From JAAKFL01 sp964629645 (lineage in GTDB: Bacteria > Chlamydiota > Chlamydiia > Chlamydiales > SLFE01), in NCBI GenBank assembly GCA_964629645.1, contig CAZVSU010000103.1, forward strand, positions 1 through 6,967: a stretch of 6,967 nucleotides of DNA, given 5' to 3'. Made by a program: the position numbers and the translations under genes. This document shows positions 1 through 6,253 of the stretch, one piece after another. The notes below the pieces were generated by a model. That model was not told where the DNA came from, did not search any database, and saw only the letters and a list, made by a program, of their open reading frames with translations. How positions within the stretch are numbered: position 1 is the first letter of the stretch; the number at the start of each line of letters is the position of its first letter.

Positions 1-99
1 GCCGTCGCTGCCGGCCCGATTGTAACAGCTTTTAATGACGTGATGTCCGCATGGATCTTTATTTTCATTACCTATCTCGTTAGCCACTTGTTTATATGA
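1..99 (+). CDS. mgtE: 3' end of a membrane transporter gene, probably MgtE-type Mg2+ channel (partial)
   Basis: Frame 1 is open from the window edge to a TGA at 97-99 and gives 32 residues ending in a hydrophobic helix (AWIFIFITYLVSHLF). The segment AVAAGPIVTAFNDV resembles the start of the last transmembrane helix of MgtE magnesium channels, which usually reads like 'DPA-x-ASGP-x-x-T-x-x-ND'. The Asp encoded at 37-39 lies 19 residues before the C-terminus. The pore-lining selectivity Asp of Thermus MgtE (Asp432 in a 450-residue protein) lies at about the same distance. If correct, the protein is a homodimeric inner-membrane Mg2+ channel whose N and CBS domains lie outside the window. The stop overlaps the next gene as ATGA, so the two are probably co-transcribed and translationally coupled. 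The call rests on a short tail only; another polytopic membrane protein is possible. Confidence 0.62.
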   Translation, partial: AVAAGPIVTAFNDVMSAWIFIFITYLVSHLFI

Positions 100-746
100 T
101 TGTTTGGACCGCCATCAAAACAAAAGGGTTTCTATGGTGGGACAATCTGATCACAGCATTGAAATACTATCGAAATTTGCGTTTTGCTCGGGTTGATTTA
201 GCATTGCTCCGCTGCTACCTCTTCAAAAACCCTTTTCGAATGAGCCGGCAATTTTTTGCGGCGCAATTAAGCGCTGGCGATCATCCTTATGGTGAAACAC
301 CCCTTTCGACAATGGAAATGATCTGCAGACAATGCGAAATAACAGATCGAGATACCGTCATCGAGATGGGGGCAGGGCGTGGACGGGCTTGTTTTTGGAT
401 GAACGTTTGTCTGGGCTGCGAAGTCATAGGAGTCGAAGCGGTCCCTGATTTTGTCCATCTTGCACAAAGACTTGTTCATAATCTGCAGCTCAAAAGGATA
501 CGCTTTCGCTTAGACGATTATATGAAGACTGATCTTGAGGGAGCGACTGTCATCTACCTCTATGGGTCCTGCCTGAGCCTTGAGCAGGTGGACATTCTTT
601 CATCTCGCCTTTATGCGTGCAAAAAAGGAACAAAGGTCATCACAACAAGCTTTCCAATAGAAGGGTTGACATTGATCAAAAAGTTTAAGGGCCGCTTTGC
701 TTGGGGCTCCGCCGATATCTACTATCAGCAAGTGCCGGGAGCTTGA
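96..746 (+). CDS. Class I SAM-dependent methyltransferase-like protein
   Basis: This 216-residue protein carries a Rossmann-type methyltransferase core. Motif I is at residues 87-97 (TVIEMGAGRGR, the E/DxGxGxG loop that binds S-adenosylmethionine). The second strand is VIGVEAV (110-116), with Glu114 as the likely ribose-binding acid. Acidic residues Asp140/Asp141 follow strand 3. A motif IV-like strand is TVIYLYGSCL (151-160), and a late beta segment is KVITTSFPIEG (180-190). About 75 residues precede the core and are rich in aromatic and basic residues, with no clear signal peptide. The order 'strand-YLYG, then KKGTKVITTSFPI' recalls DOT1-like and FAM173-like lysine methyltransferases, but the substrate cannot be read from the sequence. 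The ATG overlaps the upstream stop as ATGA and lacks a Shine-Dalgarno sequence, so it is probably translated by coupling. Its 3' end overlaps that of convergent oppF by 22 bp. The fold is fairly secure; the function is not. Confidence 0.85.
   Translation: MIVWTAIKTKGFLWWDNLITALKYYRNLRFARVDLALLRCYLFKNPFRMSRQFFAAQLSAGDHPYGETPLSTMEMICRQCEITDRDTVIEMGAGRGRACFWMNVCLGCEVIGVEAVPDFVHLAQRLVHNLQLKRIRFRLDDYMKTDLEGATVIYLYGSCLSLEQVDILSSRLYACKKGTKVITTSFPIEGLTLIKKFKGRFAWGSADIYYQQVPGA
725..746. other. Tail-to-tail overlap of two convergent genes
   Basis: The methyltransferase-like gene stops with TGA at 744-746 on the + strand. oppF stops with TGA at 725-727 read on the minus strand. The last seven codons of each gene therefore share 22 bp, and there is no intergenic space. 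I see no hairpin followed by a T-run on either strand here, so each transcript must end inside the opposing gene, by Rho, or by read-through that gives antisense RNA. Confidence 0.9.
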
Positions 747-1633
747 TGGCAGGCCACCCAATGCCTTGGAGACAGTTCTGTGTACCCTGGCGCTTCGCGG
801 CGGCATTTTAAACTGGCCATTGGGCAGTGGCTATAGTAGGGACATCCTGTAAAATCTTCATACAGGTCAGAGGCTAAAATCGTCGGACGCACAGATCGAG
901 ACATCAACCGGGAGGAATTCAAAAGTTCTTCTGTATAGTAATGGCCGGGATTTTTAAAAATTTCTTCCGTTGTTCCCTCCTCAACGACTTGCCCCGTGTG
1001 CAAAACAGCAACGCGGTCACATAACATCCTCACAACAGACAAATCGTGCGAAATAAACAAAAACGTGAGTGCATACTCCTGTCTTAATCGCTCGAGCAAA
1101 TGAATGATTTGCGCTTGCAAGGAGGCATCCAGCGAGGAAACGGCCTCATCGAAAACAAGAAATTCCGGTTCAGGGCTAAGAGCCCGCGCAATCGCGACCC
1201 TTTGCTTTTGCCCTCCACTCAACTGATGGGGATACCGATAAAGAAATGAAGGATCAAGTTCCACTTTTCTCAACAGATCGACCACTCGGTCTTGGATCTT
1301 ATGTTTGGGGGCCAAACGGTGAATCACCATGGGTTCGCTGACAAGCTGTAAAACATTCATTTGAGGATTAAGGGAGCGATGAGGATTTTGAAAGACCATC
1401 TGCATAGCCTTCCGCGGATTTGGCGCATCAAAATAGGTCGTGACTGTTCCCTCTGTGGGTTTCAATAGGCCTAATATGATTTTTCCCAGGGTCGTTTTTC
1501 CCGATCCGCTGGCGCCAACAAGGCCTAAAGTCTCTCCCCGATTCATTTCAAGCGTGACATTTTTCAAAGCGAAAAAAGGAAACTGGTCGCCTTGGAATTG
1601 TTTTGATATCTGTTGAATTTGTATCAGAGTCAT
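725..1633 (-). CDS. oppF: Oligopeptide ABC transporter ATPase OppF
   Basis: This is one of the two cytoplasmic ATPases that drive the Opp peptide importer; it pairs with OppD and docks on OppB/OppC. Counting from the ATG at 1633, the 302-residue protein has Walker A GASGSGKTT (40-48), a Q-loop Gln82 in VFQNPHRSLNP, the ABC signature LSGGQKQR (138-145), Walker B LVFDE with catalytic Glu163, a D-loop SSLDAS and the switch His196 in ISHDLS. All ATPase motifs are intact. The C-terminal Opp/Dpp extension keeps four cysteines (264, 270, 277, 295), but the usual PSP-x-x-PP-x-GC lead-in is gone (EDFTGCPYYSHCP). The open frame continues upstream to a TTG at 1669, but no ribosome site precedes that codon. 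The ATG overlaps the oppD stop as ATGA and has GGAG 11 nt upstream (1645-1648), so the ATG is preferred. The protein is about 30 residues shorter than E. coli OppF (334). It is the last gene of the operon. Confidence 0.95.
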   Translation of the reverse strand: MTLIQIQQISKQFQGDQFPFFALKNVTLEMNRGETLGLVGASGSGKTTLGKIILGLLKPTEGTVTTYFDAPNPRKAMQMVFQNPHRSLNPQMNVLQLVSEPMVIHRLAPKHKIQDRVVDLLRKVELDPSFLYRYPHQLSGGQKQRVAIARALSPEPEFLVFDEAVSSLDASLQAQIIHLLERLRQEYALTFLFISHDLSVVRMLCDRVAVLHTGQVVEEGTTEEIFKNPGHYYTEELLNSSRLMSRSVRPTILASDLYEDFTGCPYYSHCPMASLKCRREAPGYTELSPRHWVACHQAPGTC

Positions 1634-2586
1634 AGGGGGTGCGACTCCGCGAATCGATGGTAAAGCCAACAGGGAGTCGGCAGGTCACTCTCTTTGCCCG
1701 GATCAAGTTCAGCACACACTTTCATCGCGTGGGGGCATCTAGGATGAAAAGAGCATCCCGAAGGAATGCGAAACGGCGAAGGCGGGGAGCCTGGGACGAC
1801 TTCCAGAGGAAACGATTCCCGTTTAAGATGAGGTGTCGATGCCAAAAGGGCCTTTGTGTAGGGATGTCTAGGCCTTGAAAACAGTTCGGAGGGAGCATTT
1901 TCCTCAAGAATTTTTCCTGCGTACATCACGTAAACGCGGTCAGCAATTTGGGAGATGAGACTCAGGTCATGGGTGATAAACAACACCGAAAGATTAAGAT
2001 GGGCCAGCAGTTGAAGGATCTGAGCCTGCGTGATCACATCAAGGGATGTTGTGGGTTCATCGGCGATGAGTAGCTGGGGGTGACGAGCAATCGCGATCGC
2101 CATCATCACGCGCTGCATAATGCCTCCGCTCAGCTGATGCGGAAATTGCCGCATTCGGAGAGCAGGAAGATTCACGCCGAGATCGAATAAGAGCTGAACT
2201 CCTTTTTGAAAAGCGCGATCTTTCTCAATCCCGTCGTATTTGACCATGCTTTCAATCATCTGATCTCCAATGCTTTGGGTCGGGTTGAGGGCCGCGTAGG
2301 AATCTTGGAACATCATGGCAATTTGGCTGCCTCGAACTTTCGAAAGATCTTTATCTCTCATTTTCATGAGGTTATCTGATTTAAAAAAGATATCCCCTTC
2401 TAGCTTAGCATCCCGTTCCAGCTTTAAAATAGATTGCGCAACCGCGCTTTTACCACAGCCCGATTCACCAACAAGACCGACAATTTCTCCCTTGCTGATC
2501 GTAAGATCGACCCCTCTTACAGCGTGAACAGGCCTTGAGGTAAGGCCATAGCGGACATGGAGATTTTTTATTTCAAGCAGCGGCAT
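1630..2586 (-). CDS. oppD: Oligopeptide ABC transporter ATPase OppD
   Basis: This is the second ATPase of the Opp importer and acts as a heterodimer with OppF on the cytoplasmic face. From the ATG at 2586 the 318-residue protein shows Walker A GESGCGKS (40-47), Q-loop Gln94 in MMFQDSYAALNP, signature LSGGIMQR (152-159), Walker B LLIADEP (172-178, catalytic Glu177), D-loop TSLDV and switch His206 (FITHDLS). The C-terminal oligopeptide/dipeptide transporter domain is canonical, with PGSPPSPFRIPSGCSFHPRC and cysteines 278, 284, 291 and 306. In related Opp/Dpp ATPases such cysteines bind a [4Fe-4S] cluster. A TTG codon sits directly before the ATG, so translation might begin one codon earlier. 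The start follows the oppC TAA by only 3 bp and has just a weak purine-rich sequence upstream, which suggests coupling. Family length is about 320-340, so it is full-length. Confidence 0.96.
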   Translation of the reverse strand: MPLLEIKNLHVRYGLTSRPVHAVRGVDLTISKGEIVGLVGESGCGKSAVAQSILKLERDAKLEGDIFFKSDNLMKMRDKDLSKVRGSQIAMMFQDSYAALNPTQSIGDQMIESMVKYDGIEKDRAFQKGVQLLFDLGVNLPALRMRQFPHQLSGGIMQRVMMAIAIARHPQLLIADEPTTSLDVITQAQILQLLAHLNLSVLFITHDLSLISQIADRVYVMYAGKILEENAPSELFSRPRHPYTKALLASTPHLKRESFPLEVVPGSPPSPFRIPSGCSFHPRCPHAMKVCAELDPGKESDLPTPCWLYHRFAESHPL

Positions 2587-2589
2587 CAA

Positions 2590-3492
2590 TTAAATCATCT
2601 CTTCTGTTCCGAGCGCCTCTTGCAGCGTGTCGCCAATAACGTTAAAACACATGATCGTGATGCTCATCAAAGCCGCAGGAAAAAAAATTCTCCAAGGATA
2701 ATACAGCATGCCATTCAGGGCCTCATGCGCCATTGTCCCCCAGCTCGCGTAAGGGGGTTGGATGCCGATTCCCAGGAAACTCAGAAATGCTTCGAGAAAA
2801 ATAGCTTTAGGTATGGTCAAGGCTGTCGCAACCGTGATGACACTTGCAATATTCGGGATTAAATACCTTGAGAGGAGTCTGGGGGCGCTGGCGCCTGCTG
2901 CGATTCCTGAAAGAAGATAGTCTTGCTGCATGATCGAAAGGGCTTCCCCGCGCACAATGCGTGCCATAGGGACCCAACCGATCAGGGCGATCGCCAAGAT
3001 AATGGGCAAGAGCCCTGAACCTAAAACAAGCGTCAGCATCATCACGACAAGCAGCTTGGGTAAAGATCCAAGCAGATCGCAAAGACGCATCATCATTTGA
3101 TCGACCAGTCCGCCAAAAAAAGCTGAGACAGCTCCCCAAGTCACCCCAATAATAAGATCGATAAAAGCTGCGGAGAGACCAATAAAAAGCGAGAGGCGCG
3201 CGCCATGGCAAACTCGTGTAAAGACGTCGCGCCCAAGGTCGTCCGTACCGAACCAGAAGGTCGTTGAAGGGGGGAGGTTTTTCATGGGCAGACGAGCTCT
3301 GTCGTAGGCATATCCGGATAAGAAAGGACCGAGTAATGCCAAAAGCGCTATTATCAGCAAAATCAGGGCACACGTCATTGTGAGTTTGCTCGATGAAAAA
3401 CGAGACCAAAAATTTGGAGCATCGAAGATCGTAAGATCGGGAGTGATCGTCTCGTCTAGTGGTGCAAATAGGGAGGACGGGATTTCAGGCAC
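2590..3492 (-). CDS. oppC: Oligopeptide ABC transporter permease OppC
   Basis: This is one of the two pore-forming inner-membrane subunits. The 300-residue protein has a cytoplasmic N-terminus, a first membrane helix near 38-58, and the family motif FGTDDLGRDVFTRV (81-94), which is conserved in OppC/DppC. Further helices follow at about 100-125, 145-175, 215-235 and 270-287. The EAA-type loop that contacts the ATPase is at 192-214 (YLLSGIAAGASAPRLLSRY, then LIPN). It has Tyr210 where many homologues have His. The segment FLSFLGIGIQPP, then SWG (237-252) is also typical of the family. The start is a GTG. It overlaps the oppB stop by 8 bp and is preceded by AAAGGA with 7-nt spacing (3500-3505), which fixes it firmly. 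Length matches E. coli OppC (302). Confidence 0.95.
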   Translation of the reverse strand: MPEIPSSLFAPLDETITPDLTIFDAPNFWSRFSSSKLTMTCALILLIIALLALLGPFLSGYAYDRARLPMKNLPPSTTFWFGTDDLGRDVFTRVCHGARLSLFIGLSAAFIDLIIGVTWGAVSAFFGGLVDQMMMRLCDLLGSLPKLLVVMMLTLVLGSGLLPIILAIALIGWVPMARIVRGEALSIMQQDYLLSGIAAGASAPRLLSRYLIPNIASVITVATALTIPKAIFLEAFLSFLGIGIQPPYASWGTMAHEALNGMLYYPWRIFFPAALMSITIMCFNVIGDTLQEALGTEEMI

Positions 3493-4417
3493 GAGCGTAT
3501 CCTTTCAGTTCAATTCGAGGATCAAGCAGGCAGTAAAGGCAGTCGGAAAGAAAAATAAAAAGAGTCAAAAGAGCGCTGTAGAAAAGAGCTGTCCCCATAA
3601 TCACGGGGTAATCACGATTCATAATGCTTGCGATGAACCAAAGGCCAAGACCTGGTATGCCGAAGATTTTTTCCACGACGAAACTTCCGACAAGAACTGA
3701 TGATATCAGTTGGCCCATATAACCGATCGTGGGAATAAGGGAATTAGGGAGCACATGATAGATCAAGACATCGCACTGCGACAACCCTTTTGCTTTGGCA
3801 TTTTTTACATAGTCGAGTTTCATAATCTTGACCATTTGACATCTGACAAGTCGAGCAATCACTGCCGTGGGATAGACAGCCAAAGCCACTGTCGGAAGAA
3901 TGGTATGTTCCCAGGTGCCCCAGTTGGCGATAGGAAGAAAATGATGATAAACACCGAAGACATATTGCAGAACGGTTGCGAGGATGAAACTGGGAACAGA
4001 AATCAGGAAGACGCCTAATATTTTAAGAAGCGATTGCGTCCATTTTTTGTTATAGTGCGCCGAGACAATTCCGGAGGTGACACCAATGCTTAAGCTCAAA
4101 ATCAAGGCTTGACAACCGATGACAGCCGAAACAGGAAAAGAGGTGGCAATGATACTTCCGACGGTTTTGGAAGGATGGACTATGGATGGGCCAAAATCTA
4201 ATGTGATCACAGATTTTAAGTAGTGGAAATATTGCGTGCTGAGCGGGGTGTCCAAAGCATAGTGATGCCTCAAACTCTGAACGACTTCGGCAGGCAGCGC
4301 TTTTTCTTCACTGAAAGGATCGCCCGGCAACGATTTCATCATCAAAAATATCAATGAGATCATGACAAAAAGAGACGCTATCGAGCATAAAATTTTGTTA
4401 ATGAGAAATCGCGTCAT
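3485..4417 (-). CDS. oppB: Oligopeptide ABC transporter permease OppB
   Basis: This is the partner permease of OppC; together they form the peptide channel in the inner membrane. The 310-residue protein begins with a membrane helix (about 9-28), then the OppB-type PGDPF motif (31-35), corresponding to PGSPF in E. coli. A periplasmic stretch carries YHLN-like and DFGPS elements (74-78). SFPVSA (93-98) precedes the helical core. The EAA loop is at 203-225 (YVKNAKAKGLSQCDVLIYHV, then LPN) with the conserved Ala-Gly and His-x-x-Pro. FGIPGLG (252-258), MNRDYPV (266-272) and the C-terminal LDPRIEL are all family hallmarks. Its ATG lies inside the end of oppA (20-bp overlap). No strong Shine-Dalgarno is visible, so coupling to oppA translation is likely. 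Length fits E. coli OppB (306). Confidence 0.96.
   Translation of the reverse strand: MTRFLINKILCSIASLFVMISLIFLMMKSLPGDPFSEEKALPAEVVQSLRHHYALDTPLSTQYFHYLKSVITLDFGPSIVHPSKTVGSIIATSFPVSAVIGCQALILSLSIGVTSGIVSAHYNKKWTQSLLKILGVFLISVPSFILATVLQYVFGVYHHFLPIANWGTWEHTILPTVALAVYPTAVIARLVRCQMVKIMKLDYVKNAKAKGLSQCDVLIYHVLPNSLIPTIGYMGQLISSVLVGSFVVEKIFGIPGLGLWFIASIMNRDYPVIMGTALFYSALLTLFIFLSDCLYCLLDPRIELKGYARA
3500..3505 (-). promoter_or_regulatory. Ribosome binding site deciding the GTG start of oppC
   Basis: Read on the minus strand this is AAAGGA, followed by 7 nt and then GTG at 3492. It is one of the two clearest ribosome sites inside or at the head of the operon. It supports a GTG start that overlaps the end of oppB. 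Confidence 0.75.
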
Positions 4418-5972
4418 CTTCGAAGTATGCCCACTTGTAATCGATCGCTCCCAACTGGTTAATGACGAAACCCTTCAAGCGGGGGTTTCTCAAATAACAG
4501 ATTGTCAGATGGTGAAGGGGAATGACAGGCATTTCGTCTGTCAGAATATCTTCTGCCTCAGCTAAATAAAATAACCTTTCATCGAGATCATGAGCGCTTA
4601 CAGCTCCATTTAAGTTCTTCTGAAATCGTTCGCTTGTCCATTCGGTATGGTGCATTGGGTGGCGGGGGTTTTGAAAAATTTCTAAAAAGTGGATCGGGTC
4701 GGAGGTCAAGCCTTTCCATGTCAAACGCGCAATGTCAAAGTTGCCGGCGTTCACTTCGCTTAAATGCGCTTTCCAATCGCGGTTGACAAGCTGAACTTCA
4801 ATACCAAGCTGCTCTTTCCATGTGTTTTGGACCGCTTGCGCGATTGCGTGGTGCATGTCGTTTTTATTGTAGCTAAGCTGTATCGGCCGCAGATTTCGTC
4901 TTTTCATCCCGATTTCGCGCAAACCTTCGTTAAACAGGCGGCGCGTCTCGCCAGGTTTCGGTTTTGGATTATGTGTCACAAAATTTGCTGCCGGTGGGAC
5001 AAATCGATAGGCGGGTGTTTCTCCTCCTTGAGTAATATGCGTGACGATTTCTTCGCGGTCAAGCGCCTGGCTTAACGCCTGTCTCACTTTTTTATTATTA
5101 AATGGAGGGCGCGCTGTGTTCACTGCATAAAAATAGGTGCCCAAAAAGGGATGGGTTTCCAAGGACGCCAAACTGGCAAGAGCGTTAAAGGGGAGGCCGG
5201 TAGAATTTGGCGCCCCCGCCCAATCCAATTCATGGTGGTTGAAAAGCTGAAGTTCGGTATTGGGGTCTTGGATGAAGGACACCGAAACTTGCTCAATGTT
5301 AACGCTTTGTCTATCCCAATAGGTGCTGCTTTTTTCAAGAATGATTCGTTTTTGCGGATCCCACTCTTTCAAATTAAAAGGGCCGTTTCCGATCACATGA
5401 TCGTCTGAAGACTCCCTTTTATGATTGATAGGAAAAAAATTATAAAGAGAGGTCAATTCCAGAAAATGGGGCAGAGGGTTTTCGAGATGAACAACAAGCG
5501 TCTCCGAGTCAAGAGCCGAAACGCCCACTTTAGACAAAGCGACCTTTCCCTCCTTTGCGAGACGTCCGTTTTTCAGACAATAAAGATGAGAGGCGAGGGG
5601 AGCGGGATTTTGGGGATCGAGCACCCATTTCCAGGCATACTCGAAATCGTAGGCCGTCACCGGATCTCCATTTGACCATGCCGATCTTCTAAGATAAAAA
5701 ACATATCGTTTGCCATCATCGGAAATGGTCACTTTTCGTGCTAGGGAAGGCCTGAGCTGCCCGTCTGGTCCAATGCGCATGAGTCCGTCGTAGAGCAAAG
5801 GGAGTATGTTGGCTGCGATGGAATAATTGATTTTCCTGTGGTCCAGAGTGGGAGGCTCCGATGAAAAATTGATTTTTAATGTGCTCTTGGATTCCGGTAA
5901 ATCGTGCCGTTCGCAGGCAGAAAAAATAAAAATGACCGCAACAAGAAAAGAAAAATAGTGAACGGCTCTCAA
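4398..5972 (-). CDS. oppA: Oligopeptide-binding lipoprotein OppA (solute-binding protein family 5)
   Basis: This is the extracytoplasmic receptor that binds peptides and delivers them to OppBC. The 524-residue protein starts with a short signal peptide and a lipobox-like FSAC ending at Cys20, so it is probably a lipoprotein; the -3 position is Phe instead of the usual Leu. Family 5 hallmarks follow in order: SSEPPTLDHR (37-46), the signature NGDPVTAYDFEYAWKWVLDP (101-120), GNGPFNLKEW (195-204), YWDRQSVNIEQV (218-229), NTARPPFNNKKVRQALSQAL (285-304) and DREEIV (305-310). The NTARPPFNNKKVRQAL and 'PAYRFVPP' segments resemble E. coli OppA. The start is TTG, supported by GGAGG 7 nt upstream. It heads the operon, with a candidate promoter just upstream. 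Opp-type receptors differ widely in ligand length, so free peptides or murein peptides are both possible. Full-length for the family (E. coli OppA 543). Confidence 0.96.
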   Translation of the reverse strand: MRAVHYFSFLVAVIFIFSACERHDLPESKSTLKINFSSEPPTLDHRKINYSIAANILPLLYDGLMRIGPDGQLRPSLARKVTISDDGKRYVFYLRRSAWSNGDPVTAYDFEYAWKWVLDPQNPAPLASHLYCLKNGRLAKEGKVALSKVGVSALDSETLVVHLENPLPHFLELTSLYNFFPINHKRESSDDHVIGNGPFNLKEWDPQKRIILEKSSTYWDRQSVNIEQVSVSFIQDPNTELQLFNHHELDWAGAPNSTGLPFNALASLASLETHPFLGTYFYAVNTARPPFNNKKVRQALSQALDREEIVTHITQGGETPAYRFVPPAANFVTHNPKPKPGETRRLFNEGLREIGMKRRNLRPIQLSYNKNDMHHAIAQAVQNTWKEQLGIEVQLVNRDWKAHLSEVNAGNFDIARLTWKGLTSDPIHFLEIFQNPRHPMHHTEWTSERFQKNLNGAVSAHDLDERLFYLAEAEDILTDEMPVIPLHHLTICYLRNPRLKGFVINQLGAIDYKWAYFEDDAISH

Positions 5973-5979
5973 AGGATAA

Positions 5980-5984
5980 CCTCC
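5980..5984 (-). promoter_or_regulatory. Ribosome binding site deciding the TTG start of oppA
   Basis: On the minus strand this reads GGAGG, followed by 7 nt (TTATCCT) and then the TTG at 5972-5970. The near-ideal match and spacing show that oppA really starts at TTG. The signal peptide begins immediately, which agrees. Confidence 0.85.
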
Positions 5985-6009
5985 GAAATTGCCAATTTAG
6001 GTGCACTCA

Positions 6010-6039
6010 ATGAAACCACATTTACTGAAAAACTGTCAA
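6010..6039 (-). promoter_or_regulatory. Candidate sigma70-type promoter of the opp operon
   Basis: On the minus strand there is a perfect -35 hexamer TTGACA (6039-6034), an 18-nt spacer, and a -10 candidate TTTCAT (6015-6010, 4 of 6 consensus bases). Transcription would start near 6003 and give a leader of about 30 nt that includes the oppA ribosome site. The placement is good, but the -10 is weak and the call rests on reading by eye. Confidence 0.5.
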
Positions 6040-6172
6040 TTCCTTAACGTCACTCGGGCTCAAATATCCGCTTTTTGAAAATTGTTTATTCTAAATGACT
6101 TTGACCATAATTAGAAAGGGCAGCTTCCTTAATCGACCCTTCGGAGCTGATGCATGCACAAAAAAAAATCTC

Positions 6173-6202
6173 TTGGTCATTAAAAATCTGGATGATTATA
6201 AA
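6173..6202 (+). promoter_or_regulatory. Candidate promoter of the membrane-anchored protein gene
   Basis: A strong -10 candidate TATAAA (6197-6202) lies 18 nt after a weak -35 TTGGTC (6173-6178). A run of nine A residues (6160-6168) just upstream could act as an UP-like element. A start near 6209 would give a leader of about 45 nt. An alternative pair further upstream is TTGTTT (6082-6087), 18 nt, CATAAT (6106-6111). I cannot tell which is used. Confidence 0.35.
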
Positions 6203-6243
6203 GGTGTTGAGCGGGGGATTGGGAATTTTCGGAACTATACTTC

Positions 6244-6248
6244 GGGAG
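6244..6248 (+). promoter_or_regulatory. Ribosome binding site deciding the start at 6254
   Basis: GGGAG lies 5 nt before the ATG at 6254. This makes 6254 the preferred start over the in-frame ATG at 6095. The protein then begins with a lysine-containing end and a membrane helix, as expected for an inner-membrane anchor. Confidence 0.7.
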
Positions 6249-6253
6249 TCAGG

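Larger units (their letters stand above)
5973..6253. other. Divergent intergenic region between oppA and the 213-residue protein gene
   Basis: These 281 bases separate two genes transcribed away from each other and hold no convincing gene. They contain a candidate promoter on each strand, a 9-base A-tract (6160-6168) and an 8-bp perfect palindrome TGCATGCA (6151-6158). The frame of the right-hand gene stays open back to an ATG at 6095, but no ribosome site precedes that codon, so I treat this part as non-coding. No riboswitch or small RNA is recognisable. Confidence 0.7.

Noticed and set aside
540..585. CCTGC/GCAGG inverted repeat inside the methyltransferase gene as a terminator for oppF
   Set aside because: The stem is only 5 bp with an 11-base loop and has no T-run on the minus strand, so it does not qualify as a terminator.
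1634..1669. Longer oppF start at the TTG at 1669, adding 12 residues
   Set aside because: No ribosome site precedes it, it would overlap oppD by 40 bp, and the extra residues do not look like the start of an ABC ATPase. The ATG at 1633 forms an ATGA overlap with the oppD stop.
2807..3409. 200-codon open frame on the minus strand inside oppC
   Set aside because: It lies in another frame of a well-supported permease gene, and its composition (many Arg, Ser and His without domain pattern) is that of a shadow frame.
4380..4420. Frameshift between oppA and oppB
   Set aside because: The 20-bp overlap joins two proteins that are each full-length for their families, so it is normal operon packing and not a broken gene.
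6095..6253. N-terminal extension of the 213-residue protein from the ATG at 6095
   Set aside because: There is no Shine-Dalgarno before 6095, the extra 53 residues would hide the membrane anchor inside the protein, and GGGAG stands 5 nt before the ATG at 6254. The better promoter candidate also lies downstream of 6095.
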